28,576 nt of DNA. Source: Mollicutes bacterium. GTDB lineage: Bacteria; Bacillota_I; Bacilli_A; Izemoplasmatales; Izemoplasmataceae. Below are positions 6,687 to 14,460 of this stretch, one piece after another; the stretch's first letter is position 1; each line of letters starts with the position of its first letter. A program made the translations under genes and the position numbers. The notes under the pieces are model-generated. The model saw only the letters and a program-made list of their open reading frames with translations. It ran no database searches and was not told the origin of the DNA. The stretch spans positions 1-28,576 of the forward strand of contig PUMO01000174.1 in the NCBI GenBank assembly GCA_003551405.1. Reading direction: 5' to 3'.

Positions 6687-8398
6687 TGCCTACAATTACA
6701 ATAAATAATCAAAAGATTGAGGCTAAAGAAGGTCAAACCATCTTAGAAGTTGCTAAAGATCATCATATAGACATTCCGACGCTTTGTCATTTTCCCGATT
6801 TGGATGTCCAATCAGATTGCCGTATTTGTATGAGTGAAATCGTCGGACAGAAAAAATTGGCACCATCATGTTCTACGCCCGTTAAAGAAGGCATGGAAAT
6901 CAAAACCAATTCACAGCGTGTATATAATGCTAGAAAAACCATTACTGAATTGCTTCTGAGCAATCATGATACCAACTGTACTGCATGTGAGCGCAATATG
7001 AATTGTGAACTCCAAACGCTTGCGGACACACTTGGAATTGATGAGAATCGTTTTGAAAACATTTTAGAGCATGAACCAATTGACGACAATAACCCTTCAA
7101 TAACCCGCAATGCGGATCGCTGTATTAAGTGTGGGCGTTGTATTGAAGTATGTAAAAATGTCCAGGGCATTCACGTGCTTGATTATATGAATCGCTCCCA
7201 TGACACCAAGGTTGCGCCGGCCCATGGCAAATTTTTAAATGATCAAGTGTGTACCTATTGTGGTCAGTGTGCCAATGTATGTCCCGTCGCCAGCATTACT
7301 GAAAAGAGTGATCTTGAAAAAGTGACGCACGCCATTCATGATGAAACTAAACATGTCATCGTTCAAACCGCCCCTGCCACCCGTGTCTCACTCGGTGAAA
7401 CACTTGGTATGGACAGCGGTTCCATTGTGACCGGTCAAATGGTCGCAGCGCTCAGACGCGTTGGGTTTGATAAAGTCTTCGACACAGATTTCACAGCTGA
7501 TTTAACCATTATGGAAGAAGGTCATGAATTATTATCACGCGTTAAAGAGGGCGGAAAACTCCCCATGATTACCAGCTGTTGTCCAGGATGGGTCAATTAT
7601 GCCGAACAGAAGAATCCCGATATGCTTGATCACTTATCGACTGCGAAAAGTCCCCAACAAATGTTTGGCGCGTTAGCCAAAACATATTACGCTGAAAAAG
7701 AGCATATTGATCCAAATAATGTTTATGTTGTTTCGATTATGCCTTGTACAGCGAAAAAATTTGAAGCCGCTCGTGAGGAAATGCAAGTTCATAAGGAAAC
7801 GGCGGATGTTGATGCTGTCTTAACCACACGCGAACTGGGTAAAATGATTAAACGTGCTGGTGTGAATTTCAAAAACATTGGTGAGGAATCTTATGATGCA
7901 CCATTTGGCATCACCTCAGGTGCTGGCGCTATTTTTGGCGCAACAGGTGGTGTCATGGAAGCAGCTTTGCGCACAGTCAGTGAAGTTGTTAATGAAAAGC
8001 CGCTTGAGAAACTTGATTTTGAAGATATCCGTGGCATGGAGGGCATCAAGGAAGCCAGCGTGACGCTTGGTGAGAACACATTTAAAGTTGCGGTTGCACA
8101 CACCCTTTCCAATGCTCAAAAAGTTCTTGATGATATTAAAGCGGGTGTTTCACCCTATGCCTTCATTGAAGTGATGGCCTGTCCCGGTGGTTGCATTGGC
8201 GGGGGTGGTCAGCCTTATACCACAACCAATGCTAAACGCCAAGAACGCATAGATGCCATCTATAACGTTGATACAGCCATGAAACTAAGAAAGTCACACG
8301 AAAATCCTGCCGTTAATACGTTATATGAAGAATACTTGAGTGAGCCACTTTCTAAACGCGCACATGATTTACTTCACACGCATTATAAACCACGCTAA
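6686..8398 (+). CDS. hydA: HydA1: catalytic subunit of [FeFe] hydrogenase complex 1
   Basis: A 570-residue cytoplasmic enzyme making H2 from protons and electrons, or the reverse. Domain order is N-terminal [2Fe-2S] (Cys34, 45, 48, 62), His-Cys3 [4Fe-4S] (His94, Cys98, 101, 107), two [4Fe-4S] clusters (Cys146/149/152/156 and Cys189/192/195/199) and the H-cluster domain. All three H-cluster motifs are intact: TSCCPGW (Cys298 proton relay, Cys299 ligand), MPCTAKKFE (Cys354) and MACPGGCIGGGGQP (Cys499, Cys503). The small-subunit-like tail (RKSHENPAVNTLYEEYL) is fused at the C-terminus. The ATG overlaps the HydB1 stop by one base. Modular type M3/group A. The H-cluster must be matured by HydE, HydF and HydG encoded elsewhere. 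Confidence 0.97.
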   Translation: MPTITINNQKIEAKEGQTILEVAKDHHIDIPTLCHFPDLDVQSDCRICMSEIVGQKKLAPSCSTPVKEGMEIKTNSQRVYNARKTITELLLSNHDTNCTACERNMNCELQTLADTLGIDENRFENILEHEPIDDNNPSITRNADRCIKCGRCIEVCKNVQGIHVLDYMNRSHDTKVAPAHGKFLNDQVCTYCGQCANVCPVASITEKSDLEKVTHAIHDETKHVIVQTAPATRVSLGETLGMDSGSIVTGQMVAALRRVGFDKVFDTDFTADLTIMEEGHELLSRVKEGGKLPMITSCCPGWVNYAEQKNPDMLDHLSTAKSPQQMFGALAKTYYAEKEHIDPNNVYVVSIMPCTAKKFEAAREEMQVHKETADVDAVLTTRELGKMIKRAGVNFKNIGEESYDAPFGITSGAGAIFGATGGVMEAALRTVSEVVNEKPLEKLDFEDIRGMEGIKEASVTLGENTFKVAVAHTLSNAQKVLDDIKAGVSPYAFIEVMACPGGCIGGGGQPYTTTNAKRQERIDAIYNVDTAMKLRKSHENPAVNTLYEEYLSEPLSKRAHDLLHTHYKPR

Positions 8399-8401
8399 AA
8401 C

Positions 8402-8441
8402 AAAAGCCAGAATGCCTTTTTCAGGTCATTCTGGCTTTTTT
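8402..8441. terminator. Bidirectional terminator after hydrogenase operon 1
   Basis: A 13-bp stem (AAAAGCCAGAATG 8402-8414 with CATTCTGGCTTTT from 8427) is followed by a T-run. It also lies at the end of the convergent regulator gene, whose stop codon touches it. Confidence 0.93.
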
Positions 8442-9051
8442 ATATTTGACACGTTTTATTATTGAGCGCATAGGTTTTATTTGACCGAATAATGAGGCCT
8501 TCCTTGATTAACGCATTCATTGTGCGTGATAAGGAAGGTCTTTGCACGTTGAGTTGTGTGGCAAGTGTCTGAATGGATTGAATGGTAATGTGATCGGTTT
8601 GTTGGATGCGCATTTGTTGTTCTAAATGCATAATGATTTTTTCTCTTAATGAAGGCTGTTGAAGTACTTTATTGCTGGTAAATATATTTTGAGCCTTGTC
8701 ACTTAACGTTTCAATAAATGCATCTCTGAATTGCTTATCGTGATTTATGGCCGCTTGTAAATCTTTGCGCGCTAAATAGGACACTTTTGTGTCCGCCTGT
8801 GCAATGAGATGGCCTATGTAAAACGGTGTGTTTGATAAGATGAGCACCTCACCAAACGTTTCGCCGGCTTTGATTATGTTCAACGTTGACATTTCTCCGT
8901 TATTGTTATAGTGGATGAGCGCCAATGACCCTGTAATGACATATCCTATATAATCACACCGCTCCCCTTCGGAACTGATGATGTATCCTTTAGGGTAATG
9001 ACACGGCAACATCCAGGAAACGTTTTCAGTATTTTCGTGAAACAATTTCAT
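8440..9051 (-). CDS. Crp/Fnr-family transcriptional regulator 2
   Basis: A 203-residue paralogue of the regulator at 4242, with the same plan. The sensor barrel is about residues 15-110 (YIGYVITGSLALIHYNNNGE, then IKAGETFGEVLIL). The winged helix is about 150-203, with QTLATQLNVQRPSLSRTM as recognition region; the core NVQRPSL is identical in both proteins, so they probably read similar DNA sites. No iron-sulfur cysteine set is seen. I used ATG 9049-9051; its ribosome site AGAGGTG is unusually close (a GTG at 9054 is closer still), and the palindrome 9058-9073 abuts it. It is divergent from hydrogenase operon 2, with 113 bases between, so it is a good candidate regulator of that operon and of itself. 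Confidence 0.9.
   Translation of the reverse strand: MKLFHENTENVSWMLPCHYPKGYIISSEGERCDYIGYVITGSLALIHYNNNGEMSTLNIIKAGETFGEVLILSNTPFYIGHLIAQADTKVSYLARKDLQAAINHDKQFRDAFIETLSDKAQNIFTSNKVLQQPSLREKIIMHLEQQMRIQQTDHITIQSIQTLATQLNVQRPSLSRTMNALIKEGLIIRSNKTYALNNKTCQI
9015..9029 (-). promoter_or_regulatory. cre-like sequence inside the start of regulator 2
   Basis: Read on the minus strand, CTGAAAACGTTTCCT matches the CcpA consensus WTGNAANCGNWNNCW at 14 of 15 positions. It lies 22-36 bases inside the coding region, where cre sites can act as roadblocks. The consensus is loose, so a chance match is quite possible. Confidence 0.3.
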
Positions 9052-9057
9052 CACCTC

Positions 9058-9073
9058 TGTAACTTATGTTACG
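9058..9073. promoter_or_regulatory. CRP/FNR-type operator upstream of the second regulator
   Basis: TGTAAC-TTAT-GTTACG is a near-perfect palindrome of the same kind as the site at 4216-4231 (shared TGTAAC half). It touches the ribosome site of the minus-strand regulator and lies about 92 bases before the ATG of hydrogenase operon 2. Autorepression is the simplest reading. Confidence 0.6.
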
Positions 9074-9110
9074 TTTGTTTTTGTCATTGTATTTTACCAT
9101 ATTTTTGGAT

Positions 9111-9152
9111 GTGTAAGGTGTAATATAAAATATTTTAAAAAATATTCTTACA
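9111..9152 (+). promoter_or_regulatory. AT-rich leader of hydrogenase operon 2 with repeated GTGTAA half-sites
   Basis: GTGTAA occurs at 9111-9116 and again at 9118-9123, and the inverted half CTTACA lies at 9147-9152. An almost pure A/T stretch (9121-9146) is between them. No standard promoter stands out, so initiation probably lies in this stretch. The half-sites resemble those of the operators at 4216 and 9058. Confidence 0.35.
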
Positions 9153-9164
9153 GGGAGTGATTGA

Positions 9165-9674
9165 ATGTCATCACTATTCGATATGGAATCTTTTGATCAA
9201 GATAAGGTTCAATTACTGGATGACTATATTGGCAATTATGTTGCGCAAAATAATTTAGAAGCGCTGATACCCGCGCTTTATAAAGCGCAAACGTTGTTTG
9301 GCTATTTACCAGCTGCCCTGCAACGACATATCGCAGAAAAACTTGATTTGCCCAGTGCGCATGTGAACGGTGTGGTTTCGTTTTATGCGTATTTCAGTGA
9401 AGTTCCCAAAGGAAAATATGCGATATCGGTTTGTACGGGGACGGCATGTCATGTAAAAGGTGCTTCCGATGTGTTAAATAAAGCAAGAGAAGTGGCTGGT
9501 GCACATGGTGAAACAATGAGTGAGGACGGTCTTTTCAGTGTCAATGATGTCAGGTGTATTGGTGCGTGTGGTCTCGCGCCTGTTGTGACCATTAATGGCA
9601 AAGTCCACGGAAAAATCGATGCAAAAGATATGGAAAAAATTATTCGAAGCACCAAGGAGACTGAAAATGCTTGA
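9165..9674 (+). CDS. hydC: HydC2: NuoE-like [2Fe-2S] subunit of [FeFe] hydrogenase complex 2
   Basis: A 169-residue thioredoxin-like [2Fe-2S] protein. Ligands are Cys90 and Cys95 in the classic VCTGTACHVKG motif and Cys131 and Cys135 in RCIGACGLAPV. The N-terminal helical part holds LPSAHVNGVVSFYAYFSE. It is longer and closer to the family consensus than HydC1. The ATG lies six bases after GGGAG. Its last eight bases overlap the HydB2 start, so the two are translated together. In bifurcating HydABC this subunit sits beside the flavin subunit. First gene of the operon hydC2-hydB2-hydA2. Confidence 0.95.
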   Translation: MSSLFDMESFDQDKVQLLDDYIGNYVAQNNLEALIPALYKAQTLFGYLPAALQRHIAEKLDLPSAHVNGVVSFYAYFSEVPKGKYAISVCTGTACHVKGASDVLNKAREVAGAHGETMSEDGLFSVNDVRCIGACGLAPVVTINGKVHGKIDAKDMEKIIRSTKETENA

Positions 9675-11484
9675 ATCATTTGAGGCGCTAAAGAATTGGA
9701 AATCAACGATTAAAGAACAGTCCACGCACCGCTTGGAAATACTTGTTTGTGCCGGAACATCATGTTTATCTTCACAAGCGGATGCACTGCTTGAAATGTT
9801 CACCCATGAAATTCATGAATACTCACTGGATGCTGAGGTCGTTGTGACCCCCACAGGCTGTTTTGGATTTTGTGGACAGGGTCCGATTTTAAAAATCGAA
9901 CCGGACAATGTCACGTACGTGCAAGTCGGCGCTGATGATGTGAAGACGATTGTGGATGAACATTTGAATGCTGGACGCATTGTTGAACACTTACTATATG
10001 ACCCACCCGGTCAGAAACGTTCCACCAGTGAAGCGGGCATGCCTTTTTATCAAAAACAACACCGTGTTGCGCTTAAGAAATGTGGTGTCATTGATCCCAA
10101 GAACATTGAACACGCCATTAAGCATAGCGCTTATGAAGCCTTAGGAACGGTGTTGCACACCATGGATAGTGATGACGTGATTGACATCATTAAACAAAGT
10201 GGTCTACGCGGACGCGGTGGTGGCGGTTTTCCCACCGGTTTGAAATGGCAATTTACCAGCACCACTCAAGCAGATGAAAAATATGTGGTATGTAATGCGG
10301 ATGAAGGGGACCCTGGTGCATTTATGGACCGAAGCATCATGGAAGGAGACCCCCATACAATCTTAGAAGCCATGGCAATCAATGGTTATGCTGTTGGGGC
10401 TAACAAGGGGTTTATCTATATTCGCGCTGAATATGAATTGGCGACTCAAAGATTATTTAAGGCGCTTTCGGATGCACGCAAACATGGTCTGCTCGGTCAA
10501 AATATTTTAGGCAGCGGGTTTGATTTTGACATTGAAATCAAACTTGGTGCAGGTGCTTTTGTGTGTGGTGAGGAGACGGCGCTCATTCATTCCATGGAAG
10601 GATACCGCGGAGAACCAACAACAAAACCACCGTTTCCTAGTGATGTTGGTTTTAGAACCTTGCCTACCAATGTTAATAATGTTGAAACGTATGCGAACAT
10701 TCCTTCAATCATTTTAAAAGGTCAACGCTGGTTTCAATCGATTGGGACTAAAAATTCTAAAGGAACCAAAGTATTTGCACTGGCTGGCGATGTTGTAAAT
10801 ATTGGTCTCGTTGAAGTCCCCATGGGGATTACTGTTAGAGAAATTGTAGAAGATATCGGTGGTGGTGTTGATGGCGATAAAAAGTTAAAAGCCGTTCAAA
10901 TTGGCGGGCCTTCAGGCGGTGTCATTACGGGGGATGATTTGGATTTACCCATTGACTACGACTCACTGCAATCCGCAGGTGCGATGATGGGAAGCGGTGG
11001 ACTCATTGTCATGGATGACGATACCGACATGGTTGAAATTGCGAAGTTTTATTTGGAATTCACTGAAGATGAATCATGCGGAAAATGCACACCATGTCGG
11101 ATTGGGACCAAGCGCATTCACGAAATTTTGCATCGTCTAACCGATATGGAAGGAACGCCTGAAGATTTGGAATTGCTTGAAGCACTTTGTAACAATGTCA
11201 AAAACACGTCACTGTGTGGACTCGGTCAATCGGCGCCCAATCCGGTATTGTCAACCATGCATCACTTTAAAAATGAGTATGAGGATTACGCCTACCGACG
11301 TAAAAAAACCAGTTATTCAATCGATGCGGACAAATGCATTGGATGCACACGCTGCAAAAAAGTGTGTCCGGTTGACTGTATCAGCGGTTCGGTCAAAACC
11401 GTACATGTCATTGATGAATCTGCCTGCATTGCATGTGGAGCATGCGATGATGCATGTCCCGTCGATGCAATCATTAGACCTTGA
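9667..11484 (+). CDS. hydB: HydB2: full-length flavin subunit of a bifurcating-type [FeFe] hydrogenase
   Basis: A 605-residue protein with the complete HydB plan. It has a thioredoxin-like [2Fe-2S] domain (Cys28, 33, 65, 69), then the FMN/NADH domain (RGRGGGGFPTGLKW 181-194; NADEGDPGAFMDR 210-222; GAGAFVCGEETALI 294-307). Next is a [4Fe-4S] site (Cys471, 474, 477, 517) and finally a C-terminal two-[4Fe-4S] ferredoxin domain (Cys557/560/563/567 and 587/590/593/597). In characterised enzymes this architecture goes with joint use of NADH and reduced ferredoxin. I placed the start at ATG 9667, eight bases inside the previous gene and behind AAGGAG; a longer open frame from 9595 is just the tail of hydC2 in another frame. 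Followed by hydA2 after a 10-base gap. Confidence 0.96.
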   Translation: MLESFEALKNWKSTIKEQSTHRLEILVCAGTSCLSSQADALLEMFTHEIHEYSLDAEVVVTPTGCFGFCGQGPILKIEPDNVTYVQVGADDVKTIVDEHLNAGRIVEHLLYDPPGQKRSTSEAGMPFYQKQHRVALKKCGVIDPKNIEHAIKHSAYEALGTVLHTMDSDDVIDIIKQSGLRGRGGGGFPTGLKWQFTSTTQADEKYVVCNADEGDPGAFMDRSIMEGDPHTILEAMAINGYAVGANKGFIYIRAEYELATQRLFKALSDARKHGLLGQNILGSGFDFDIEIKLGAGAFVCGEETALIHSMEGYRGEPTTKPPFPSDVGFRTLPTNVNNVETYANIPSIILKGQRWFQSIGTKNSKGTKVFALAGDVVNIGLVEVPMGITVREIVEDIGGGVDGDKKLKAVQIGGPSGGVITGDDLDLPIDYDSLQSAGAMMGSGGLIVMDDDTDMVEIAKFYLEFTEDESCGKCTPCRIGTKRIHEILHRLTDMEGTPEDLELLEALCNNVKNTSLCGLGQSAPNPVLSTMHHFKNEYEDYAYRRKKTSYSIDADKCIGCTRCKKVCPVDCISGSVKTVHVIDESACIACGACDDACPVDAIIRP

Positions 11485-11494
11485 GGAGGCCACT

Positions 11495-13249
11495 ATGGGT
11501 AAAGAATATTCAAGTGTAAGAATCACCATTAACAATATCACTTTAGAAGTTGATCACGGTAGTACTGTCCTGGACGCCGCCAAGCAAGCCGGCATCAATA
11601 TTCCAACACTTTGTCATTTGGACTTGCATGATCTTGATGCCATCAATCAAAGTGCCAATTGTCGCGTATGTTTAGTGGAAAATGAAACACGTGGCACTTT
11701 GGTCCCATCATGTGCTGAAATTGTGCAGGACGGGATGCGTATTCAAACGGATACCAAAAAGGCGGTCCAAGGCAGGCGAACGTCGATGGAACTGCTCCTC
11801 AGCAATCATCCGAAAGAGTGTTTAACGTGTGTGAAAAATCTTGATTGTGACCTTCAAGAGCTTTCCAACTCCATGAACATTAAAGATATCCCTTATCAAG
11901 GAGAAATGATGAATCATCCAGTTGATGATTCCAGTGGAGCCATCATTAAAGATCCCAACAAATGTGTCATGTGTCGCCGGTGTATGACAATGTGTGATGA
12001 GGTGCAAACCGTTGGCGTACTTTCTCCACTTAAACGCGGATTTGATGTATCAGTGGGCACAGCATTTCATTTGGATTTAAGTGAAACAAGCTGTACGTAT
12101 TGTGGACAATGTGTCAGCGTGTGTCCCACCGCTGCACTTGCTGAACATCCGCATGTACCCAATGTATGGCGCCGGTTGAATAATCCTAACCGTCACACAG
12201 TGGTACAGATTGCGCCGGCTGTACGTGTCGCCATTGGCGAAATGTTTGGGTATGAAGCGGGTGAAATTTCAACCGGAAAACTGATCGCGGCGTTGAGGCG
12301 ACTGGGCTTCGATGGTGTTTTTGACACCAAGTTTGGTGCGGATTTAACCATTGTTGAAGAAGCCAATGAATTTCTTGAGCGCTTAAATAATGATGGGCCC
12401 CTCCCCCTTTTAACATCGTGTTGCCCTGCATGGGTTAATTTCATTGAGCAGAAATATCCGGATTTGCTTGATATTCCATCAAGCTGTAAAAGCCCACAAA
12501 GCATGGTTGGCAGTTTATCAAAAACATACTATGCAAAGACCATGGGCGTTGACCCACAAAATATTCGCATGGTAGCTGTGATGCCGTGTGTGGCCAAAAA
12601 AGCAGAAGCGGCCCGTGATGAGCTGGCATATGGTGAGCAAAGAGATGTTGATTATGTGATTACCACACGTGAACTTGGGGCCATGATTAAAGAAGCTGCG
12701 ATTGACTTTAATAACTTGCCGGATGACAGCTTTGATGATATTTTGGGTGAATCAACCGGTGCCTCAAGTATTTTTGGCACCACCGGTGGCGTTGTTGAAG
12801 CAACCGCGCGTACAGCCTATGAGAACGTGACAGGCAAGACACTTGAAAATGGTGAATTTGAAACCATTCGATGGATGGAAGGCTTGCGTAAAGCGTCGGT
12901 TACTTTAAACGGCCGTACCATCAACATTGCCGTCGCCCATGAACTCAAAAACGCACGAAAACTACTTGATAGCATCCGTTCAGGTGACAGTGACCTTGAT
13001 CTGATTGAAATCATGGCGTGCCCCGGTGGGTGTATTGGTGGCGGTGGTCAGCCGTTTCACCATGGTGATATCAATGTGCTGAATAAACGTCGTGAGGCTT
13101 TATATACACTTGATAAAAACAATGTGCGTAGAAAAAGTCATGAAAATGAACAAGTTAAAACGTTATATCAGAAGTTTCTTGGCGATATTGGTGGCCAAAA
13201 AGCCCATGAACTTTTACATACTTCTTATTCTAAAAAACTACGTATATAA
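11495..13249 (+). CDS. hydA: HydA2: catalytic subunit of the bifurcating-type [FeFe] hydrogenase
   Basis: A 584-residue paralogue of HydA1 with the same modules. These are [2Fe-2S] (Cys40, 56, 59, 73), His-Cys3 cluster (His105, Cys109, 112, 118), two [4Fe-4S] clusters (Cys157/160/163/167 and 200/203/206/210) and the H-cluster domain. The H-cluster motifs are TSCCPAW (Cys309 relay, Cys310 ligand), MPCVAKKAE (Cys365) and MACPGGCIGGGGQP (Cys509, Cys513). The small-subunit tail RKSHENEQVKTLYQKFL is present. ATG 11495 follows GAGGAGG at 11483-11489; an open frame from 11177 overlaps hydB2 and is spurious. In the complex it takes electrons from the HydB/HydC flavin core and makes H2. Differences from HydA1 include TSCCPAW against TSCCPGW. 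Confidence 0.97.
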   Translation: MGKEYSSVRITINNITLEVDHGSTVLDAAKQAGINIPTLCHLDLHDLDAINQSANCRVCLVENETRGTLVPSCAEIVQDGMRIQTDTKKAVQGRRTSMELLLSNHPKECLTCVKNLDCDLQELSNSMNIKDIPYQGEMMNHPVDDSSGAIIKDPNKCVMCRRCMTMCDEVQTVGVLSPLKRGFDVSVGTAFHLDLSETSCTYCGQCVSVCPTAALAEHPHVPNVWRRLNNPNRHTVVQIAPAVRVAIGEMFGYEAGEISTGKLIAALRRLGFDGVFDTKFGADLTIVEEANEFLERLNNDGPLPLLTSCCPAWVNFIEQKYPDLLDIPSSCKSPQSMVGSLSKTYYAKTMGVDPQNIRMVAVMPCVAKKAEAARDELAYGEQRDVDYVITTRELGAMIKEAAIDFNNLPDDSFDDILGESTGASSIFGTTGGVVEATARTAYENVTGKTLENGEFETIRWMEGLRKASVTLNGRTINIAVAHELKNARKLLDSIRSGDSDLDLIEIMACPGGCIGGGGQPFHHGDINVLNKRREALYTLDKNNVRRKSHENEQVKTLYQKFLGDIGGQKAHELLHTSYSKKLRI

Positions 13250-13251
13250 TC

Positions 13252-13279
13252 AAAAGGTCATCAATTTGATGACCTTTTT
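13252..13279. terminator. Terminator between hydrogenase operon 2 and ldh
   Basis: Arms AAAAGGTCATCAA (13252-13264) and TTGATGACCTTTT (13266-13278) form a long hairpin ending in T5 on the plus strand. It lies between convergent genes and may serve both. Confidence 0.88.
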
Positions 13280-13297
13280 GAATGAGTTTATCAGTGA

Positions 13298-14233
13298 CTA
13301 ATGGAGTTGATCGTAGTAATATTTCAGTGTATTTGCGGAATGTTTGAGTGACGCTTTTTCAGATTCGTCGAGTGAGAGCTCAACAATATGGTGGATGCCA
13401 TCTTTGTTGATGACGGCGGGCAGACCAATGTATATATGTGCACAATCGTATTCACCTTGGTTTAACACACTGAGTGGAAGAATGCGGTTTTCATTATTGA
13501 TAATTGCGGATGTGATTCTAACCAAGCTTATACCAATTCCGTAATAGGTCGCGCTTTTGCGTGCAATAATTTCACCGGCGGCGTTTTTGACGCGCTTGGC
13601 AATGTGGTCCAAATCTTCAAAGTTGATCGCGTGCATGCTTTTGATAACATCTTTGATGGGCTTGGCCCCAACATAAGCATTAGACCATACCACAAATTCA
13701 CTTTCACCGTGCTCGCCCAATATATATGCATGCACATTGCGCGTATCAATGTTAATTTGGTGGCCTATTTCATAGCGAAGTCTGGCGGTATCGAGACTGG
13801 TGCCGCTTCCGATGACTTTTTCTTTAGGAAGTTGTGATGCATCATAGACAATTTGTGTCATGATATCCACTGGATTGGACGCGACCAGTAAAATCCCTTT
13901 AAAACCACTTTCCATAATACTATGGGTGATGCTTCGCATAATGTCTGCGTTTCGATCCAACAAATCCAGACGGCTTTCATCTGGCTTTTGATTGACCCCT
14001 GCGGTAATGACCACTAAGTCGGCATCCTTACAGTCGCTATAGGTCCCTGCATATATGTTCATATGACGCGGTGAAAAGGGGATACCATGATTTAAATCCA
14101 TCGCTTCGCCCTCAGCACGTGAATCATCAATGTCAATTAATACCAAATCAGATACCACACCTTGGTTTAAGAGTGCATAGGCATAAGACATGCCCACAAG
14201 GCCAGTACCAATAATAACAACTTTTGATTTCAT
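13298..14233 (-). CDS. ldh: L-lactate dehydrogenase
   Basis: A 311-residue NAD-dependent enzyme reducing pyruvate to L-lactate. The N-terminal Rossmann motif is GTGLVGMSYAYAL (9-21). Gln82 in VNQKPDESRLDLL is the residue that marks lactate rather than malate dehydrogenases, and Arg88 follows in the mobile loop. Asp148 and Arg151 (TSLDTARLR) and the catalytic His175 (LGEHGESEF) are in place; the usual GEHGDSE has Glu for Asp here. ATG 14233 follows AAGGAGG, and seven residues of a longer frame are dropped. Single gene, convergent with hydrogenase operon 2. It competes with the hydrogenases for NADH, so the pairing makes metabolic sense. Confidence 0.96.
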   Translation of the reverse strand: MKSKVVIIGTGLVGMSYAYALLNQGVVSDLVLIDIDDSRAEGEAMDLNHGIPFSPRHMNIYAGTYSDCKDADLVVITAGVNQKPDESRLDLLDRNADIMRSITHSIMESGFKGILLVASNPVDIMTQIVYDASQLPKEKVIGSGTSLDTARLRYEIGHQINIDTRNVHAYILGEHGESEFVVWSNAYVGAKPIKDVIKSMHAINFEDLDHIAKRVKNAAGEIIARKSATYYGIGISLVRITSAIINNENRILPLSVLNQGEYDCAHIYIGLPAVINKDGIHHIVELSLDESEKASLKHSANTLKYYYDQLH

Positions 14234-14401
14234 AATCGCCTCCTTGAAACTCATTGTATCAACTGAGCTTTAAAGGGAGGGCGCATGTGCACTAGATTAC
14301 AAATAATCAGTCAATTATCCATTCCTTCATGCTTTTTTATGCAAAGAAAGCCTATTTTTTAGCGCGGGTCCGAATGACAACATGGTTTATGTTTGCTTAT
14401 A

Positions 14402-14449
14402 AATTGTTAAGTGTTATGGGATATGATACACTTTGATTAACAAACAATT
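14402..14449 (+). promoter_or_regulatory. Nested inverted repeats around the putative -10 of the gene at 14461
   Basis: AAGTGT (14409-14414) pairs with ACACTT (14428-14433), and AATTGTT (14402-14408) with AACAATT (14443-14449). The centre holds a -10-like TATGAT (14422-14427). This may be an operator or an mRNA leader fold. No good -35 was found. Confidence 0.35.
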
Positions 14450-14460
14450 GGAGGGGTATT

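Noticed and set aside
9595..9666. Longer N-terminus for HydB2
   Set aside because: These 24 codons are the tail of hydC2 read in another frame. The ATG at 9667 has its own ribosome site and begins where the family does.
11177..11494. Longer N-terminus for HydA2
   Set aside because: This is an out-of-frame reading of hydB2. The ATG at 11495 follows GAGGAGG and starts the known [2Fe-2S] domain.
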